From Sporomusa sp. KB1 (GTDB taxonomy: Bacteria > Bacillota > Negativicutes > Sporomusales > Sporomusaceae): a DNA stretch of 64,000 nt. The stretch covers positions 3,676,356-3,740,355 of the forward strand of contig NZ_VLKC01000002.1 of assembly GCF_007830295.1 (NCBI RefSeq), in the 5' to 3' direction. This document shows positions 45,630-54,170 of the stretch, piece after piece. How positions within the stretch are numbered: the first letter of the stretch is position 1; every line of letters begins with the position of its first letter. The notes under the pieces were generated by a model, which had not been told where the DNA came from, ran no database searches, and saw only the letters and a list, made by a program, of their open reading frames with translations. The position numbers and the translations under genes were made by a program.

Positions 45630-47492
45630 ATGCAGCCTATAGATCCTGTCGGCCCTGCTATTTTAAGCAAAGTGATAAAGCCAGCACGCTACACTGGCTA
45701 TGAGTGGAACAGTGTAAGCAAAGACCCTAAAGCAGATTTAGTCAGTTTTGTTTTGGCTATGCCTGATGTTTATGAGGTTGGCATGTCCAACCTGGGGCTT
45801 AAAATATTGTATCAGATATTAAATAACCGTCAAGATACCTTTGCTGAGCGTGTTTATGCTCCCTGGGTAGACATGGAAGCGGAGATGAGAGCCGCAAATA
45901 TTAAATTATATACCCTGGAAACCAAACGGCCTGTTGCTGAATGTGATATTATTGGTTTTACGTTACAGTATGAGTTGAGCTACAGTAATGTGCTTACTAT
46001 GCTTGACCTAGCCGGTATTCCAGTAGAGGCAGCCAAGCGGGATGAGAATCAGCCTCTGGTCGTATGCGGTGGGCCTTGTGCCTTTAATGCAGAACCAATG
46101 GCGGATTTTGTTGACTTCTTTATCCTCGGCGAAGGTGAGGAGGCAATTGGCGAGGTTGCTGCTGCAATTGCGGCGTGGAAACAGGCAGGCAAACCAGGTG
46201 GCAAAAACGGCCTGTTACAGCAGCTTGCAGTACTTGACGGCATATATGTCCCAAGTTTTTATGACGCAGAATATAATGCTGCCGGACAGGTCAGTGCTTT
46301 ACGGCCACTGGTGCCGGCAGCTAAACCTGTTATTGTCAAACGGTTAGTAAAAGATCTGGATCAAGTGACATTTGCTACTAAGCCCATTGTGCCATTTATT
46401 GAAATTGTGCATGATCGTATTATGCTGGAACTATTTCGTGGCTGTACACGGGGGTGCCGGTTCTGTCAGGCCGGGCTGCTTTATCGTCCTGTACGGGAAC
46501 GAAAAATGGAGACTCTGATTAACCATGTCCAGGAACTTGTGGAAAATACCGGTTATAACGAAGTGTCTTTGGTATCATTAAGTTCAGCGGACTATTCTTG
46601 TCTCAGCCCTTTAATCACAGAGTTAATTACCTGCTTTAAACAGCAGGGGGTAAGTGTGTCATTGCCTTCACTCAGAGTTGACAGCTTTTCCATTGATTTG
46701 GCAAAACAAGTGCAGCAAGTGAGAAAGAGTGGCTTGACTTTTGCACCTGAGGCCGGCACGCAGCGCCTACGGGATGTAATTAATAAAGGCGTTACTGAGG
46801 AAAATCTTACTGAGGCAGTAAGTGCTGCTTTTTCAGCTGGCTGGTCAACCATTAAACTTTACTTTATGATCGGGTTGCCAACCGAGACTGATGAAGATAT
46901 CGCAGGAATTGCCAGACTGGCTCAGCGAGTGGCAGATTTATATAAACAGATAAAAGGCCGCAGAGGTGCCAGGGTGACTGTCAGCGTGTCTTCCTTTGTT
47001 CCCAAGCCGCATACTGCTTTTCAGTGGTTTGGACAAAACTCGGTAGCGGAAATTGAACGCAAACAAAAGTTGTTACGATCGCTGATTAAAGATCGCAGCA
47101 TTTCACTTAGCTGGCACGATGCGCGGACAAGCTATCTTGAAGGTGTATTTGCCCGTGGTGACAGGCGTCTTGGGAAGGTGTTACTTCAGGCGTGGCAGCA
47201 GGGGGCGAAATTTGATGGCTGGTCTGAACATTTTAAGTATACTATTTGGATGGAGGCTTTTGCCGCTGTAGGCATTGACCCCGATTTTTATGCCAGGCGT
47301 GACCGGGAGATTGGTGAATTTTTGCCATGGGAGCATTTATCCTCAGGGGTGGACAAGTCTTTTTTGGCGAAAGAATGGCTCGCTGCCCAGCAAGAGTCCC
47401 TTACTGCTGACTGTCGCCATAAACACTGTGGTGCCTGTGGCGTTTGCCAGGCTCTTGATGCTAACGTTGTTGATTGGGGGCAGGAGGAATAA
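45630..47492 (+). CDS. B12-binding-type radical SAM protein (TIGR03960 family)
   Basis: 620 aa. An N-terminal cobalamin-binding-like region (DVYEVGMSNLGLKILY, about 45-60) is followed by the radical SAM core with the cluster motif RGCTRGCRFCQAG (about 270-282) and a C-terminal part ending in a Cys-rich CRHKHCGACGVCQ. Family members are encoded with the DUF2344 gene that follows; the substrate is not established. ATG 45630 has GGAGGT 5-6 nt before it; the ATG at 45570 lacks an RBS. Its stop overlaps the next start. Confidence 0.88.
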   Translation: MQPIDPVGPAILSKVIKPARYTGYEWNSVSKDPKADLVSFVLAMPDVYEVGMSNLGLKILYQILNNRQDTFAERVYAPWVDMEAEMRAANIKLYTLETKRPVAECDIIGFTLQYELSYSNVLTMLDLAGIPVEAAKRDENQPLVVCGGPCAFNAEPMADFVDFFILGEGEEAIGEVAAAIAAWKQAGKPGGKNGLLQQLAVLDGIYVPSFYDAEYNAAGQVSALRPLVPAAKPVIVKRLVKDLDQVTFATKPIVPFIEIVHDRIMLELFRGCTRGCRFCQAGLLYRPVRERKMETLINHVQELVENTGYNEVSLVSLSSADYSCLSPLITELITCFKQQGVSVSLPSLRVDSFSIDLAKQVQQVRKSGLTFAPEAGTQRLRDVINKGVTEENLTEAVSAAFSAGWSTIKLYFMIGLPTETDEDIAGIARLAQRVADLYKQIKGRRGARVTVSVSSFVPKPHTAFQWFGQNSVAEIERKQKLLRSLIKDRSISLSWHDARTSYLEGVFARGDRRLGKVLLQAWQQGAKFDGWSEHFKYTIWMEAFAAVGIDPDFYARRDREIGEFLPWEHLSSGVDKSFLAKEWLAAQQESLTADCRHKHCGACGVCQALDANVVDWGQEE

Positions 47493-48199
47493 TGGCAAAA
47501 TTACGGCTTAAGATAACCAAAGGAAATCCAATTCGTTTTGTTTCTCATCTGGATTTTGCCGGCACAATTGAGCGGGCGGTGCGTCGTGCCAAACTGCCGG
47601 CAGCCTATTCTGAAGGTTTTAATCCTCATATGAAGTTAGCCTTTGCTTCGGCTTTGGCAGTAGGGGTAACCAGTGAGGCTGAATATCTTGATCTTGAACT
47701 GACAGAAGCAATAGATATTGCTTTGCTGGAAGCCAGGCTTAAACCACAGTTACCTGCTGGGATTGAACTTAAAGCGGCAAAATATGTAGAGCAGCATAGC
47801 AAAGCCCTGATGGCGGTTGTTAACCTGGCCGCCTATGAAATTATCGGTTCACTAACTCCGGGTAAGGTTTGGGATGCCGTGGAGACCAGCATAGATAATT
47901 TTAATCGTGAAGTTGAAGTGATTTATGTCAAACAATCCCCTAAAGGTCGTCGGGAAATCGATATCAAAGAGTATCTGACCGAGCCGGTAGTTGTTAAGCC
48001 ACTTCCTGCTAAGCAGCCAAACCTGATACTAAACCTTGCGATAAAAATTACGCCCGGTGGCAGTGTTAAGCCTGTTGAGGTGCTTACTGTGCTAACAGAT
48101 AACTATGGTTTGCCTGTTGATAAAGACGCGGCGTTAATTAATCGTATTGGGCTGTTCATAACTAACGGCAAAGTATGGAGATCACCGATTGAATTGTAG
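47492..48199 (+). CDS. DUF2344 / TIGR03936 family protein
   Basis: 235 aa. The opening region KLRLKITKGNPIRFVSHLDF and the stretch LPAAYSEGFNPHMKLAFA (about 36-53) are the family hallmarks. In some species this domain is fused to the preceding radical SAM protein, which supports a joint reaction. ATG 47492 follows AGGAGG; it overlaps the upstream stop by one base. Function unknown. Confidence 0.88.
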   Translation: MAKLRLKITKGNPIRFVSHLDFAGTIERAVRRAKLPAAYSEGFNPHMKLAFASALAVGVTSEAEYLDLELTEAIDIALLEARLKPQLPAGIELKAAKYVEQHSKALMAVVNLAAYEIIGSLTPGKVWDAVETSIDNFNREVEVIYVKQSPKGRREIDIKEYLTEPVVVKPLPAKQPNLILNLAIKITPGGSVKPVEVLTVLTDNYGLPVDKDAALINRIGLFITNGKVWRSPIEL

Positions 48200-48232
48200 A
48201 GAACGACAGATTAATAACAGAAGGAACGATCT

Positions 48233-49669
48233 ATGAATAAAAGGATAATTGCCAACGTTATGCCGGAAGAGACTCGAGTTGCGCTCTTGGAAGACGATGA
48301 ACTCATGGAAATCTCGGTGGAACGCAGCGAGAGCGGGCATTTAGTTGGAAACATTTATAAAGGCCGGGTTAAAAATGTTCTTCCCGGTATGCAAGCTGCT
48401 TTTGTTGATATTGGGCAAGACAAAAACGCTTTTTTATATATGGGAGATGCCGGCCGGCAGGCTGCCAGTCAGCATTTGACGATTGGCCAGGATGTATTGG
48501 TGCAGATTGCCAAAGATCCTATGGGTGACAAGGGACCAAGAGCCACCATTAGCCTGACACTGCCGGGAAGGTATATTGTACTCATGCCAACCGTCGATTA
48601 TATCGGTATTTCGCGCCGTATTGAAGCTGAACCAGAGCGAGAACGTTTGCGTCAGATTGCAGAGAAAATCCGGCCAGAAGGTATGGGGGTTATTGTTAGG
48701 ACAGTAGCCCAGGATAAAAGTCAGGATGACCTCATGAAAGATATGGCCTATCTAGCCAGCATGTGGTCAACTTTGAGTGCCAGGGCCAAACGGAGCAATG
48801 CGCCTGCGCTCATTTATAAGGATGCTGATCTTGTAGTACGGATTGTGCGTGACTATCTTACCAGTGATGTGAATGAATTTGTTATTGATAACCAGGAAGC
48901 CTATAACAGGGTTGTTGATTTATTGCAATATATATCACCAGAGTTAATTGACTCGGTAACACTCTATGAGCCAACCGCTAAGGACAGCGATATATTCAGC
49001 TGGTTCAATCTTGAGGATAGCCTGGAAAGTCTGCGCGAACGGCGGGTTGAACTAAAATGTGGCGGCTATATTGTCATTGATTATACAGAAGCCATGACAG
49101 TTATTGATGTTAATACCGGTAAGTTTGTTGGTAATACCAATCTGTCAGAGACTGTATTTCAGACTAATTTGGAGGCCATTGCCGAAATCGCCAGACAGCT
49201 TAGGTTAAGGGATATTGGCGGTATCATTATCATTGATTTTATTGATATGGATAAAGCGCAGCAACGCTCAGCGGTACTTTCCGGACTAGAACTAGAGCTG
49301 AAAAAGGATCGTACTAAATCAAATGTATTAGGTATTACTAGCCTGGGGTTAGTAGAAATGACACGGAAAAAGGCCAGGCAGAACCTTACAAGTATGCTCT
49401 ACAGCCCCTGCCCGCACTGTAGGGGAAAGGGTCGTATTAAATCACCGGAAACCGTGGTAATAGACATTAAACGGGAGTTGAGAAAACTAAATAAACGCTC
49501 TCGCTCAGGAGGACGGCTGCTATTACAAGTTCATCCCCAGGTAGCTGATTATCTAAGCAGGCAGGAAGAACTCAAACGTCTAGAACGGGAAACCGCCAGA
49601 ACAATTGTAGTAGAATCAGCTGCCAATAGTAGTCCGGAGAGATTTTCCCTGCTGTGGAAACCTGATTGA
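48233..49669 (+). CDS. rng: Ribonuclease G/E
   Basis: Endoribonuclease (478 aa) of the RNase E/G family for rRNA and mRNA processing. An S1-like domain (about 35-115, IYKGRVKNVLPGMQAAFVDI) is followed by the DNase-like catalytic part. Catalytic Asp residues lie in VIDVNTGKFVG (about 285-295) and IIDFIDMD (about 330). The zinc-link CPHCRGKG is near residue 390. Length fits RNase G. The rplU promoter overlaps its last codons. Confidence 0.94.
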   Translation: MNKRIIANVMPEETRVALLEDDELMEISVERSESGHLVGNIYKGRVKNVLPGMQAAFVDIGQDKNAFLYMGDAGRQAASQHLTIGQDVLVQIAKDPMGDKGPRATISLTLPGRYIVLMPTVDYIGISRRIEAEPERERLRQIAEKIRPEGMGVIVRTVAQDKSQDDLMKDMAYLASMWSTLSARAKRSNAPALIYKDADLVVRIVRDYLTSDVNEFVIDNQEAYNRVVDLLQYISPELIDSVTLYEPTAKDSDIFSWFNLEDSLESLRERRVELKCGGYIVIDYTEAMTVIDVNTGKFVGNTNLSETVFQTNLEAIAEIARQLRLRDIGGIIIIDFIDMDKAQQRSAVLSGLELELKKDRTKSNVLGITSLGLVEMTRKKARQNLTSMLYSPCPHCRGKGRIKSPETVVIDIKRELRKLNKRSRSGGRLLLQVHPQVADYLSRQEELKRLERETARTIVVESAANSSPERFSLLWKPD

Positions 49670-49694
49670 CAAACTATGATCAGTATGGTAAAAT
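49666..49694 (+). promoter_or_regulatory. Sigma-A promoter of the rplU operon
   Basis: TTGACA (49666-49671), a 17-bp spacer and TAAAAT (49689-49694). The -35 box overlaps the rng stop codon TGA. Confidence 0.85.
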
Positions 49695-49700
49695 TTCATG

Positions 49701-49840
49701 AAGTAGGCGTTTGCCTATTCTAACCGCGCGGAGAGGTTCTTTTAAACACTTGGAGCACTTGAAAATACAGTCATAGATTGCATTTTTATAAACCGTTTCA
49801 GTGTACCGAATCTGGCGAGTCCTTATATGGGGGAGGTGCA
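49701..49840 (+). promoter_or_regulatory. Probable L21 leader
   Basis: The 140 nt between promoter and rplU are non-coding and include ACCGCGCGGAGAGGTTC and a conserved-looking GGCGAGTCCTTATATGGG just before the RBS. Firmicute rplU operons carry an autoregulatory L21 leader here. I assign it by position and these stretches, not by alignment. Confidence 0.55.
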
Positions 49841-49847
49841 AGTTATA

Positions 49848-50159
49848 ATGTACGCTATTATTGAAACAGGTGGTAAACAGTATCGCGTTACTGAAGGTGA
49901 TGTGCTCACAATTGAGAAAATTGAAGTAACGGAAGGTCAAACTGTTGACTTTGACCGCGTTTTGACTGTTGTAAAAGACGGTGAAGTAGTTATTGGCAAA
50001 CCGCTGGTAGCTAATGCAAAAGTTACTGCTGAAGTAGTAGCCCATGGTAAAGGTAAAAAGATTTTGGTTTTCAAATACAAAGCCAAAGCCAATTACCGTC
50101 GTCGCCAGGGTCATCGTCAGCCGTTCACTAAAGTCCGTATTGAAAAGATTCATGCCTAA
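49848..50159 (+). CDS. rplU: 50S ribosomal protein L21
   Basis: 103 aa. Begins [14 protein letters not shown] and ends with [19 protein letters not shown], both diagnostic. ATG 49848 is 9 nt after GGGAGGTG. Operon rplU-prp-rpmA. Confidence 0.97.
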   Translation: MYAIIETGGKQYRVTEGDVLTIEKIEVTEGQTVDFDRVLTVVKDGEVVIGKPLVANAKVTAEVVAHGKGKKILVFKYKAKANYRRRQGHRQPFTKVRIEKIHA

Positions 50160-50168
50160 GGACAGAAA

Positions 50169-50489
50169 ATGATTACGGTTACATTGGTTCGTGATAAAAA
50201 CAAGGCAATTACTGGTTTTGCCATTAGCGGTCATGCCAAGACGGCACCACATGGACAGGACATTGTCTGTGCCGGTATATCTGCGCTTGCTCAGTCAGCC
50301 ATTATGGGAATTGAACGTCATTTGGGGCGGGATATTGACTTTGGGCAAAATGGTGACGGTATAACGATGAGACTTATAGGTCAACCTGACAGTCTTACAG
50401 GTGCAATTCTTGAAACAATGCTGCTGGGGCTAAACGAAATAGCCAAACTATATCCTAAGAGTGTTCGTATTACTGAGCACAGGAGGTGA
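50169..50489 (+). CDS. prp: Ribosomal-processing cysteine protease Prp
   Basis: 106 aa (YsxB family). The catalytic His is in [13 protein letters not shown] (about 17-29) and the Cys in [10 protein letters not shown] (about 31-40). It removes the N-terminal extension of L27, encoded next, whose extension is indeed present here. Confidence 0.94.
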   Translation: MITVTLVRDKNKAITGFAISGHAKTAPHGQDIVCAGISALAQSAIMGIERHLGRDIDFGQNGDGITMRLIGQPDSLTGAILETMLLGLNEIAKLYPKSVRITEHRR

Positions 50490-50496
50490 AAGCAAG

Positions 50497-50805
50497 ATGG
50501 GAATTTTCAAATTAAATTCTTTTGACTTACAGTTATTTGCTCATAAAAAAGGTGTGGGCAGCTCCCGCAACGGCCGCGATAGTGAGGCCCAACGCCTAGG
50601 CGTTAAGCGGCATGCCGGTGAAGTTGTTACTGCAGGCAGCATTTTAGTGCGCCAGCGTGGTACCCATTTCCATCCCGGTAATAACGTCGGCATCGGCTCA
50701 GATGATACCTTATTTGCCAAAGTCCCTGGCAAGGTCGCTTTCGAGCGTAAAGGACGTTATGACAGGCAAATTAGTGTATATCCTGCAGCTGAAGAAGCTA
50801 TCTAA
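50497..50805 (+). CDS. rpmA: 50S ribosomal protein L27 with cleavable N-terminal extension
   Basis: 102 aa. The N-terminus [19 protein letters not shown] carries the Prp site (cleavage after DLQLF, leaving AHKKG). The mature part [21 protein letters not shown] is typical L27. ATG 50497 follows AGGAGG. Confidence 0.97.
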   Translation: MGIFKLNSFDLQLFAHKKGVGSSRNGRDSEAQRLGVKRHAGEVVTAGSILVRQRGTHFHPGNNVGIGSDDTLFAKVPGKVAFERKGRYDRQISVYPAAEEAI

Positions 50806-50976
50806 GGAAACGGCTTGTGCCAAGCCTTGGCGAACGCGACAGCCGATCTTGATCCTGTTTTTAAAGAAAGGTATCTTTCTGTTGGGGATAAGGGGCTTGT
50901 GCAAAGTCCTTTAGGACGCCGGCAGAAGCCTTAGTCGTTCAATTCAGGGAAAGTTAACCTTTCCATCTGGATAAGA
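50806..50976 (+). ncRNA. Candidate structured RNA between rpmA and its terminator
   Basis: About 170 nt with no coding ORF, GC-richer than other spacers here. Simple hairpins follow one another: GGCTT-GTGCC-AAGCC (about 50822), GAAAG-GTAT-CTTTC (about 50868), GTCC-TTTA-GGAC (about 50906) and GGAAAG-TTAAC-CTTTCC (about 50948). The terminator follows directly. It matches no RNA family I recognise. It could be a 3' UTR structure of the rplU operon or a separate small RNA. Confidence 0.4.
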
Positions 50977-51007
50977 AACCTGCGGCCCATAAAGCCGCAG
51001 GTTTTTT
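50977..51007 (+). terminator. Terminator of rplU-prp-rpmA
   Basis: AACCTGCGGC pairs perfectly with GCCGCAGGTT around CCATAAA, followed by TTTTT. Confidence 0.92.
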
Positions 51008-51103
51008 AAATTAATTTCACTAAAAATGTCGAAATCAGACAGGTATTTAGGCTAATGGGAGCGAAAGATATACCATTCTGCAACATGTTGGAAGGATGAT
51101 AGT

Positions 51104-51319
51104 ATGAGAAGCACGCCATGTTCTGAAGTTGCATCATGTACAGACGTAATGAATGTACTTCGCATTCAGCGTCATGATTTTTTAAATCATTTGCAGGTTA
51201 TTCATGCTATGATTCAATTGGGGCGTAACGAAAAGGCGCTGCAATATATTGAGAATTTGGCACATGATCCTGAGATGATATCAAATGTGCTCGCAACATA
51301 CAAAAACGAGTGTATATAA
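51104..51319 (+). CDS. Short Spo0B-like sensor-kinase domain protein
   Basis: 71 aa. The stretch LRIQRHDFLNHLQVIHAMIQ (about 19-38) is the Spo0B-type helical hairpin with its phosphoacceptor His after RHDF/N. Bacillus Spo0B is about 190 aa with a second, ATPase-like domain; that part is absent here. The gene sits just before obg, exactly where spo0B lies in Bacillus. ATG 51104 has weak RBS GGAAGGATG. Either a reduced phosphotransferase or a remnant. Confidence 0.75.
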   Translation: MRSTPCSEVASCTDVMNVLRIQRHDFLNHLQVIHAMIQLGRNEKALQYIENLAHDPEMISNVLATYKNECI

Positions 51320-51416
51320 CTATCTATGACCTTGTAGCTTAGTGTTTTTTAGCTAATGTTAGGGTAAAAATGAGCGGGAAAGCGCATATTACATATAAAA
51401 ATGCAAGGGGATTTTA

Positions 51417-52688
51417 ATGTTTATTGACAGAGCTAAAATTACTGTTAAGGCCGGTAACGGCGGTAATGGTATGTCCAGTTTCCGGCGGGAAAAATTTGTT
51501 CCTAACGGTGGACCAAGTGGCGGCGATGGCGGCCGTGGTGCCAATGTAGTACTGGTTGGGGATTCTAATCTGAATACGTTGCTTGATTTTCGTTACAAGC
51601 GGATATTTAAAGCTGATAATGGTGCTAACGGCCAATCCAGCAACATGCATGGCCGGGGAGCGGAAGATCTCTTGATTAAAGTTCCGCCAGGTACTATTAT
51701 TAAAGAGGAAGCCACTGGGCAAGTACTTGGTGATATTACAGAAATAGGTCAAACCATAGTAGTTGCCAAAGGCGGTCGGGGTGGACGCGGCAATGCCCGT
51801 TTTGTTAATAGTGTCCATCGGGCACCAACTTTTGCCGAGCTTGGTGAACCAGGAGCAGAACGTTCGCTTATGCTGGAGCTTAAGCTGCTTGCTGATGTGG
51901 GCCTTGTAGGCTATCCAAGTGTAGGAAAATCGAGCATATTAGCAATGGTATCAGCGGCTAAGCCGGATATTGCCGCTTATCATTTCACGACATTATCACC
52001 AGTGCTGGGGGTTGTTAGCATTGGTGAGGGCCAGAATTTTGTCTTGGCAGACATCCCGGGGCTTATTGAAGGTGCACATGAGGGCGTAGGGCTTGGGCAT
52101 GATTTTCTGCGCCATGTTGAGCGTACCAAAGTACTTATTCATGTACTTGATGTGTCAGGGCTGGAAGGCCGTGATACTATTGATGACTTTCACAAGATCA
52201 ATAATGAGCTCAAGTTATATAACGAAAAGCTGTTCAAGCGGCCGCAAATTGTTGCCGCTAACAAAATGGACTTGCCGGAAGCGCAGGAAAATTATGAGCG
52301 AGTAGCTAACTATATGGCTGAACTCGGTCATGAGATTTATCCTATTTCGGCCGCTACCGGTGATGGCTTGACTGCTTTGATGCAGCGGGCAGCACAGCTT
52401 TTGGCTGACTATGTGGAAGAACCCGAAGAAATTGAAGAGGCTAAGATATACGAAGCTAAACCTGAAGATGCTTTTTCTGTCAGAAGAGATGAGGATGGTG
52501 CATTTGTCGTCGAAGGCGCCGGGATTGAAAAACTAGTGGCAATGACTCGTTTTGATGACGAGGAAGGTGTGCTTCGTTTCCAGGCCATTTGGCGGCGAAT
52601 TGGAATTGATGAAGAACTCCGGGCACGTGGCATTAAAGAAGGCGATACTGTCCGCATTCGCGATATGGAATTTGAGTTTAGACCATAG
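51417..52688 (+). CDS. obg: GTPase Obg
   Basis: Essential ribosome-associated GTPase (423 aa). The Gly-rich Obg fold (1-158; KAGNGGNGMSSFRREKFVP), the G domain with VGYPSVGKSSIL (about 165), DIPGLIEGAHEG and NKMD (about 282), and a C-terminal OCT domain (about 345-423). Start ATG 51417 after AAGGGG. Followed by yhbY. Confidence 0.96.
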   Translation: MFIDRAKITVKAGNGGNGMSSFRREKFVPNGGPSGGDGGRGANVVLVGDSNLNTLLDFRYKRIFKADNGANGQSSNMHGRGAEDLLIKVPPGTIIKEEATGQVLGDITEIGQTIVVAKGGRGGRGNARFVNSVHRAPTFAELGEPGAERSLMLELKLLADVGLVGYPSVGKSSILAMVSAAKPDIAAYHFTTLSPVLGVVSIGEGQNFVLADIPGLIEGAHEGVGLGHDFLRHVERTKVLIHVLDVSGLEGRDTIDDFHKINNELKLYNEKLFKRPQIVAANKMDLPEAQENYERVANYMAELGHEIYPISAATGDGLTALMQRAAQLLADYVEEPEEIEEAKIYEAKPEDAFSVRRDEDGAFVVEGAGIEKLVAMTRFDDEEGVLRFQAIWRRIGIDEELRARGIKEGDTVRIRDMEFEFRP

Positions 52689-52696
52689 GAGGTACT

Positions 52697-53008
52697 ATGT
52701 TAGAAGAAAACGAAACGCCATTAACAGGCAAACAAAAACGCTTTTTGCGAGCCCTTGGCAGTACGCTGGATCCTGTGGTGCAAATCGGCAAAGGCGGCAT
52801 AATAGGCACTGTTATTGAGAGTGCAGGTCAAGCACTGGCTGCCCGTGAAATTATCAAAGTCCGGGTATTGCAAAACAGTCCGGAGGAACCGAAAACGCTC
52901 ATTGCTGCTCTGGCTAACGCCACTGGTGCAGAATTAGTGCAGGTGATTGGCCGCAATGGTTTGTTATATAAGAAAAATGAAGAAAAATCCAAGCTGGAAT
53001 TACCATAA
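52697..53008 (+). CDS. yhbY: YhbY-type CRM-domain RNA-binding protein
   Basis: 103 aa with LTGKQKRFLRALGSTLDPVVQIGKGG (as LTGKQKRFLRALG and VVQIGKGGI) and the GRNGLLYKK motif at the end, as in ribosome-assembly CRM proteins. Eight nt after obg, RBS AGGAGG. Confidence 0.93.
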   Translation: MLEENETPLTGKQKRFLRALGSTLDPVVQIGKGGIIGTVIESAGQALAAREIIKVRVLQNSPEEPKTLIAALANATGAELVQVIGRNGLLYKKNEEKSKLELP

Positions 53009-53027
53009 TTATGGGGGAGCTTTGCGT

Positions 53028-54155
53028 ATGCTTACCAGAGAAAATCTAAACAATGCTAAGCGCATTGTCATTAAGGTTGGCACCAGCACATTAACTCACT
53101 CGACAGGGAAACTTAATCTTTTACGCATCGAGAAACTGGCTCGTGAATTATCTGATCTTGCCAACCAGGGCAAACAAATAATCTTAGTGAGTTCAGGTGC
53201 AGTTGGTGCGGGGATGGACCGCCTTGGGCTGAAGGAAAAACCCAAGACCATTCCTGAGAAGCAGGCTGCTGCTGCTGTCGGTCAAGGGATTTTGCTGCAT
53301 ATTTATGAAAAAATGTTTGGAGAATACGGACAAATTGTTGCGCAGGTGCTACTGACCCGTGCCGATTCAGTCAATCGCAAGCGTTATACCAACTCTCGCA
53401 ACACACTAATGGCGCTCTTAGATCAGGGCGTCATTCCCATTATTAATGAGAACGATGCGGTTTCTATTGACGAACTTAAAATTGGCGATAATGATACACT
53501 TTCGGCGATGGTTGCCAGTATCGTTGATGCTGATTTACTCATCATTCTTTCAGACATCGAAGGTGTTTATACCGCCAATCCCCAGACAGATCCAAGTGCG
53601 ACCTTGTTGAGTCAAATTACCGATATTACACCAGCTGTTGAAGAATTGGCTGGTGGACCAGGGTCAGCGAGAGGTACAGGCGGCATGTATACTAAGATTC
53701 AGGCTGCAAAAATTGCGGTTAACTCGGGTGTAACTATGGTGATTGCTTCTGGTGGGCGCGAAGGGGCAATTCGTGAAATTGTACAGGGAAAAAAAGTAGG
53801 AACTATCTTTATTTCCAAAGAAAGTCGTCTGCAAATCCGCAAACGGTGGCTTGCATTTGGCGCGAGTGTGAGCGGCAAAGTCTGTGTGGATAAAGGCTGT
53901 GAACAGGCACTTCTAAAGGATGGGTCTAGCCTCTTAGCAGCAGGGATAACGGCTGTTGACGGCGATTTTGAGTTAGGCAACACCATAAGTATCGTAAGTA
54001 GCTCTGGCCGCGAATTAGCACGCGGTATTAGCAATTATAACGCCGATGATTTAAAAAAAATCAAGGGTGCTCATACCCACGAAATTAATTATATACTGGG
54101 TTTTAAGCCTTATGACGAGGTTGTACATCGCGATAACCTAGTATTATTAGTATAA
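53028..54155 (+). CDS. proB: Glutamate 5-kinase
   Basis: First step of proline synthesis (375 aa). Kinase domain: VIKVGTSTLTHSTGKLN, VSSGAVGAGMDRLGL, NENDAVSIDELKIGDNDTLS; C-terminal PUA domain from about 280. Start at ATG 53028, about 7 nt after GGGGGAG. proA follows after 15 nt. Confidence 0.96.
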   Translation: MLTRENLNNAKRIVIKVGTSTLTHSTGKLNLLRIEKLARELSDLANQGKQIILVSSGAVGAGMDRLGLKEKPKTIPEKQAAAAVGQGILLHIYEKMFGEYGQIVAQVLLTRADSVNRKRYTNSRNTLMALLDQGVIPIINENDAVSIDELKIGDNDTLSAMVASIVDADLLIILSDIEGVYTANPQTDPSATLLSQITDITPAVEELAGGPGSARGTGGMYTKIQAAKIAVNSGVTMVIASGGREGAIREIVQGKKVGTIFISKESRLQIRKRWLAFGASVSGKVCVDKGCEQALLKDGSSLLAAGITAVDGDFELGNTISIVSSSGRELARGISNYNADDLKKIKGAHTHEINYILGFKPYDEVVHRDNLVLLV

Positions 54156-54170
54156 GAGGGGGGCTAACGC

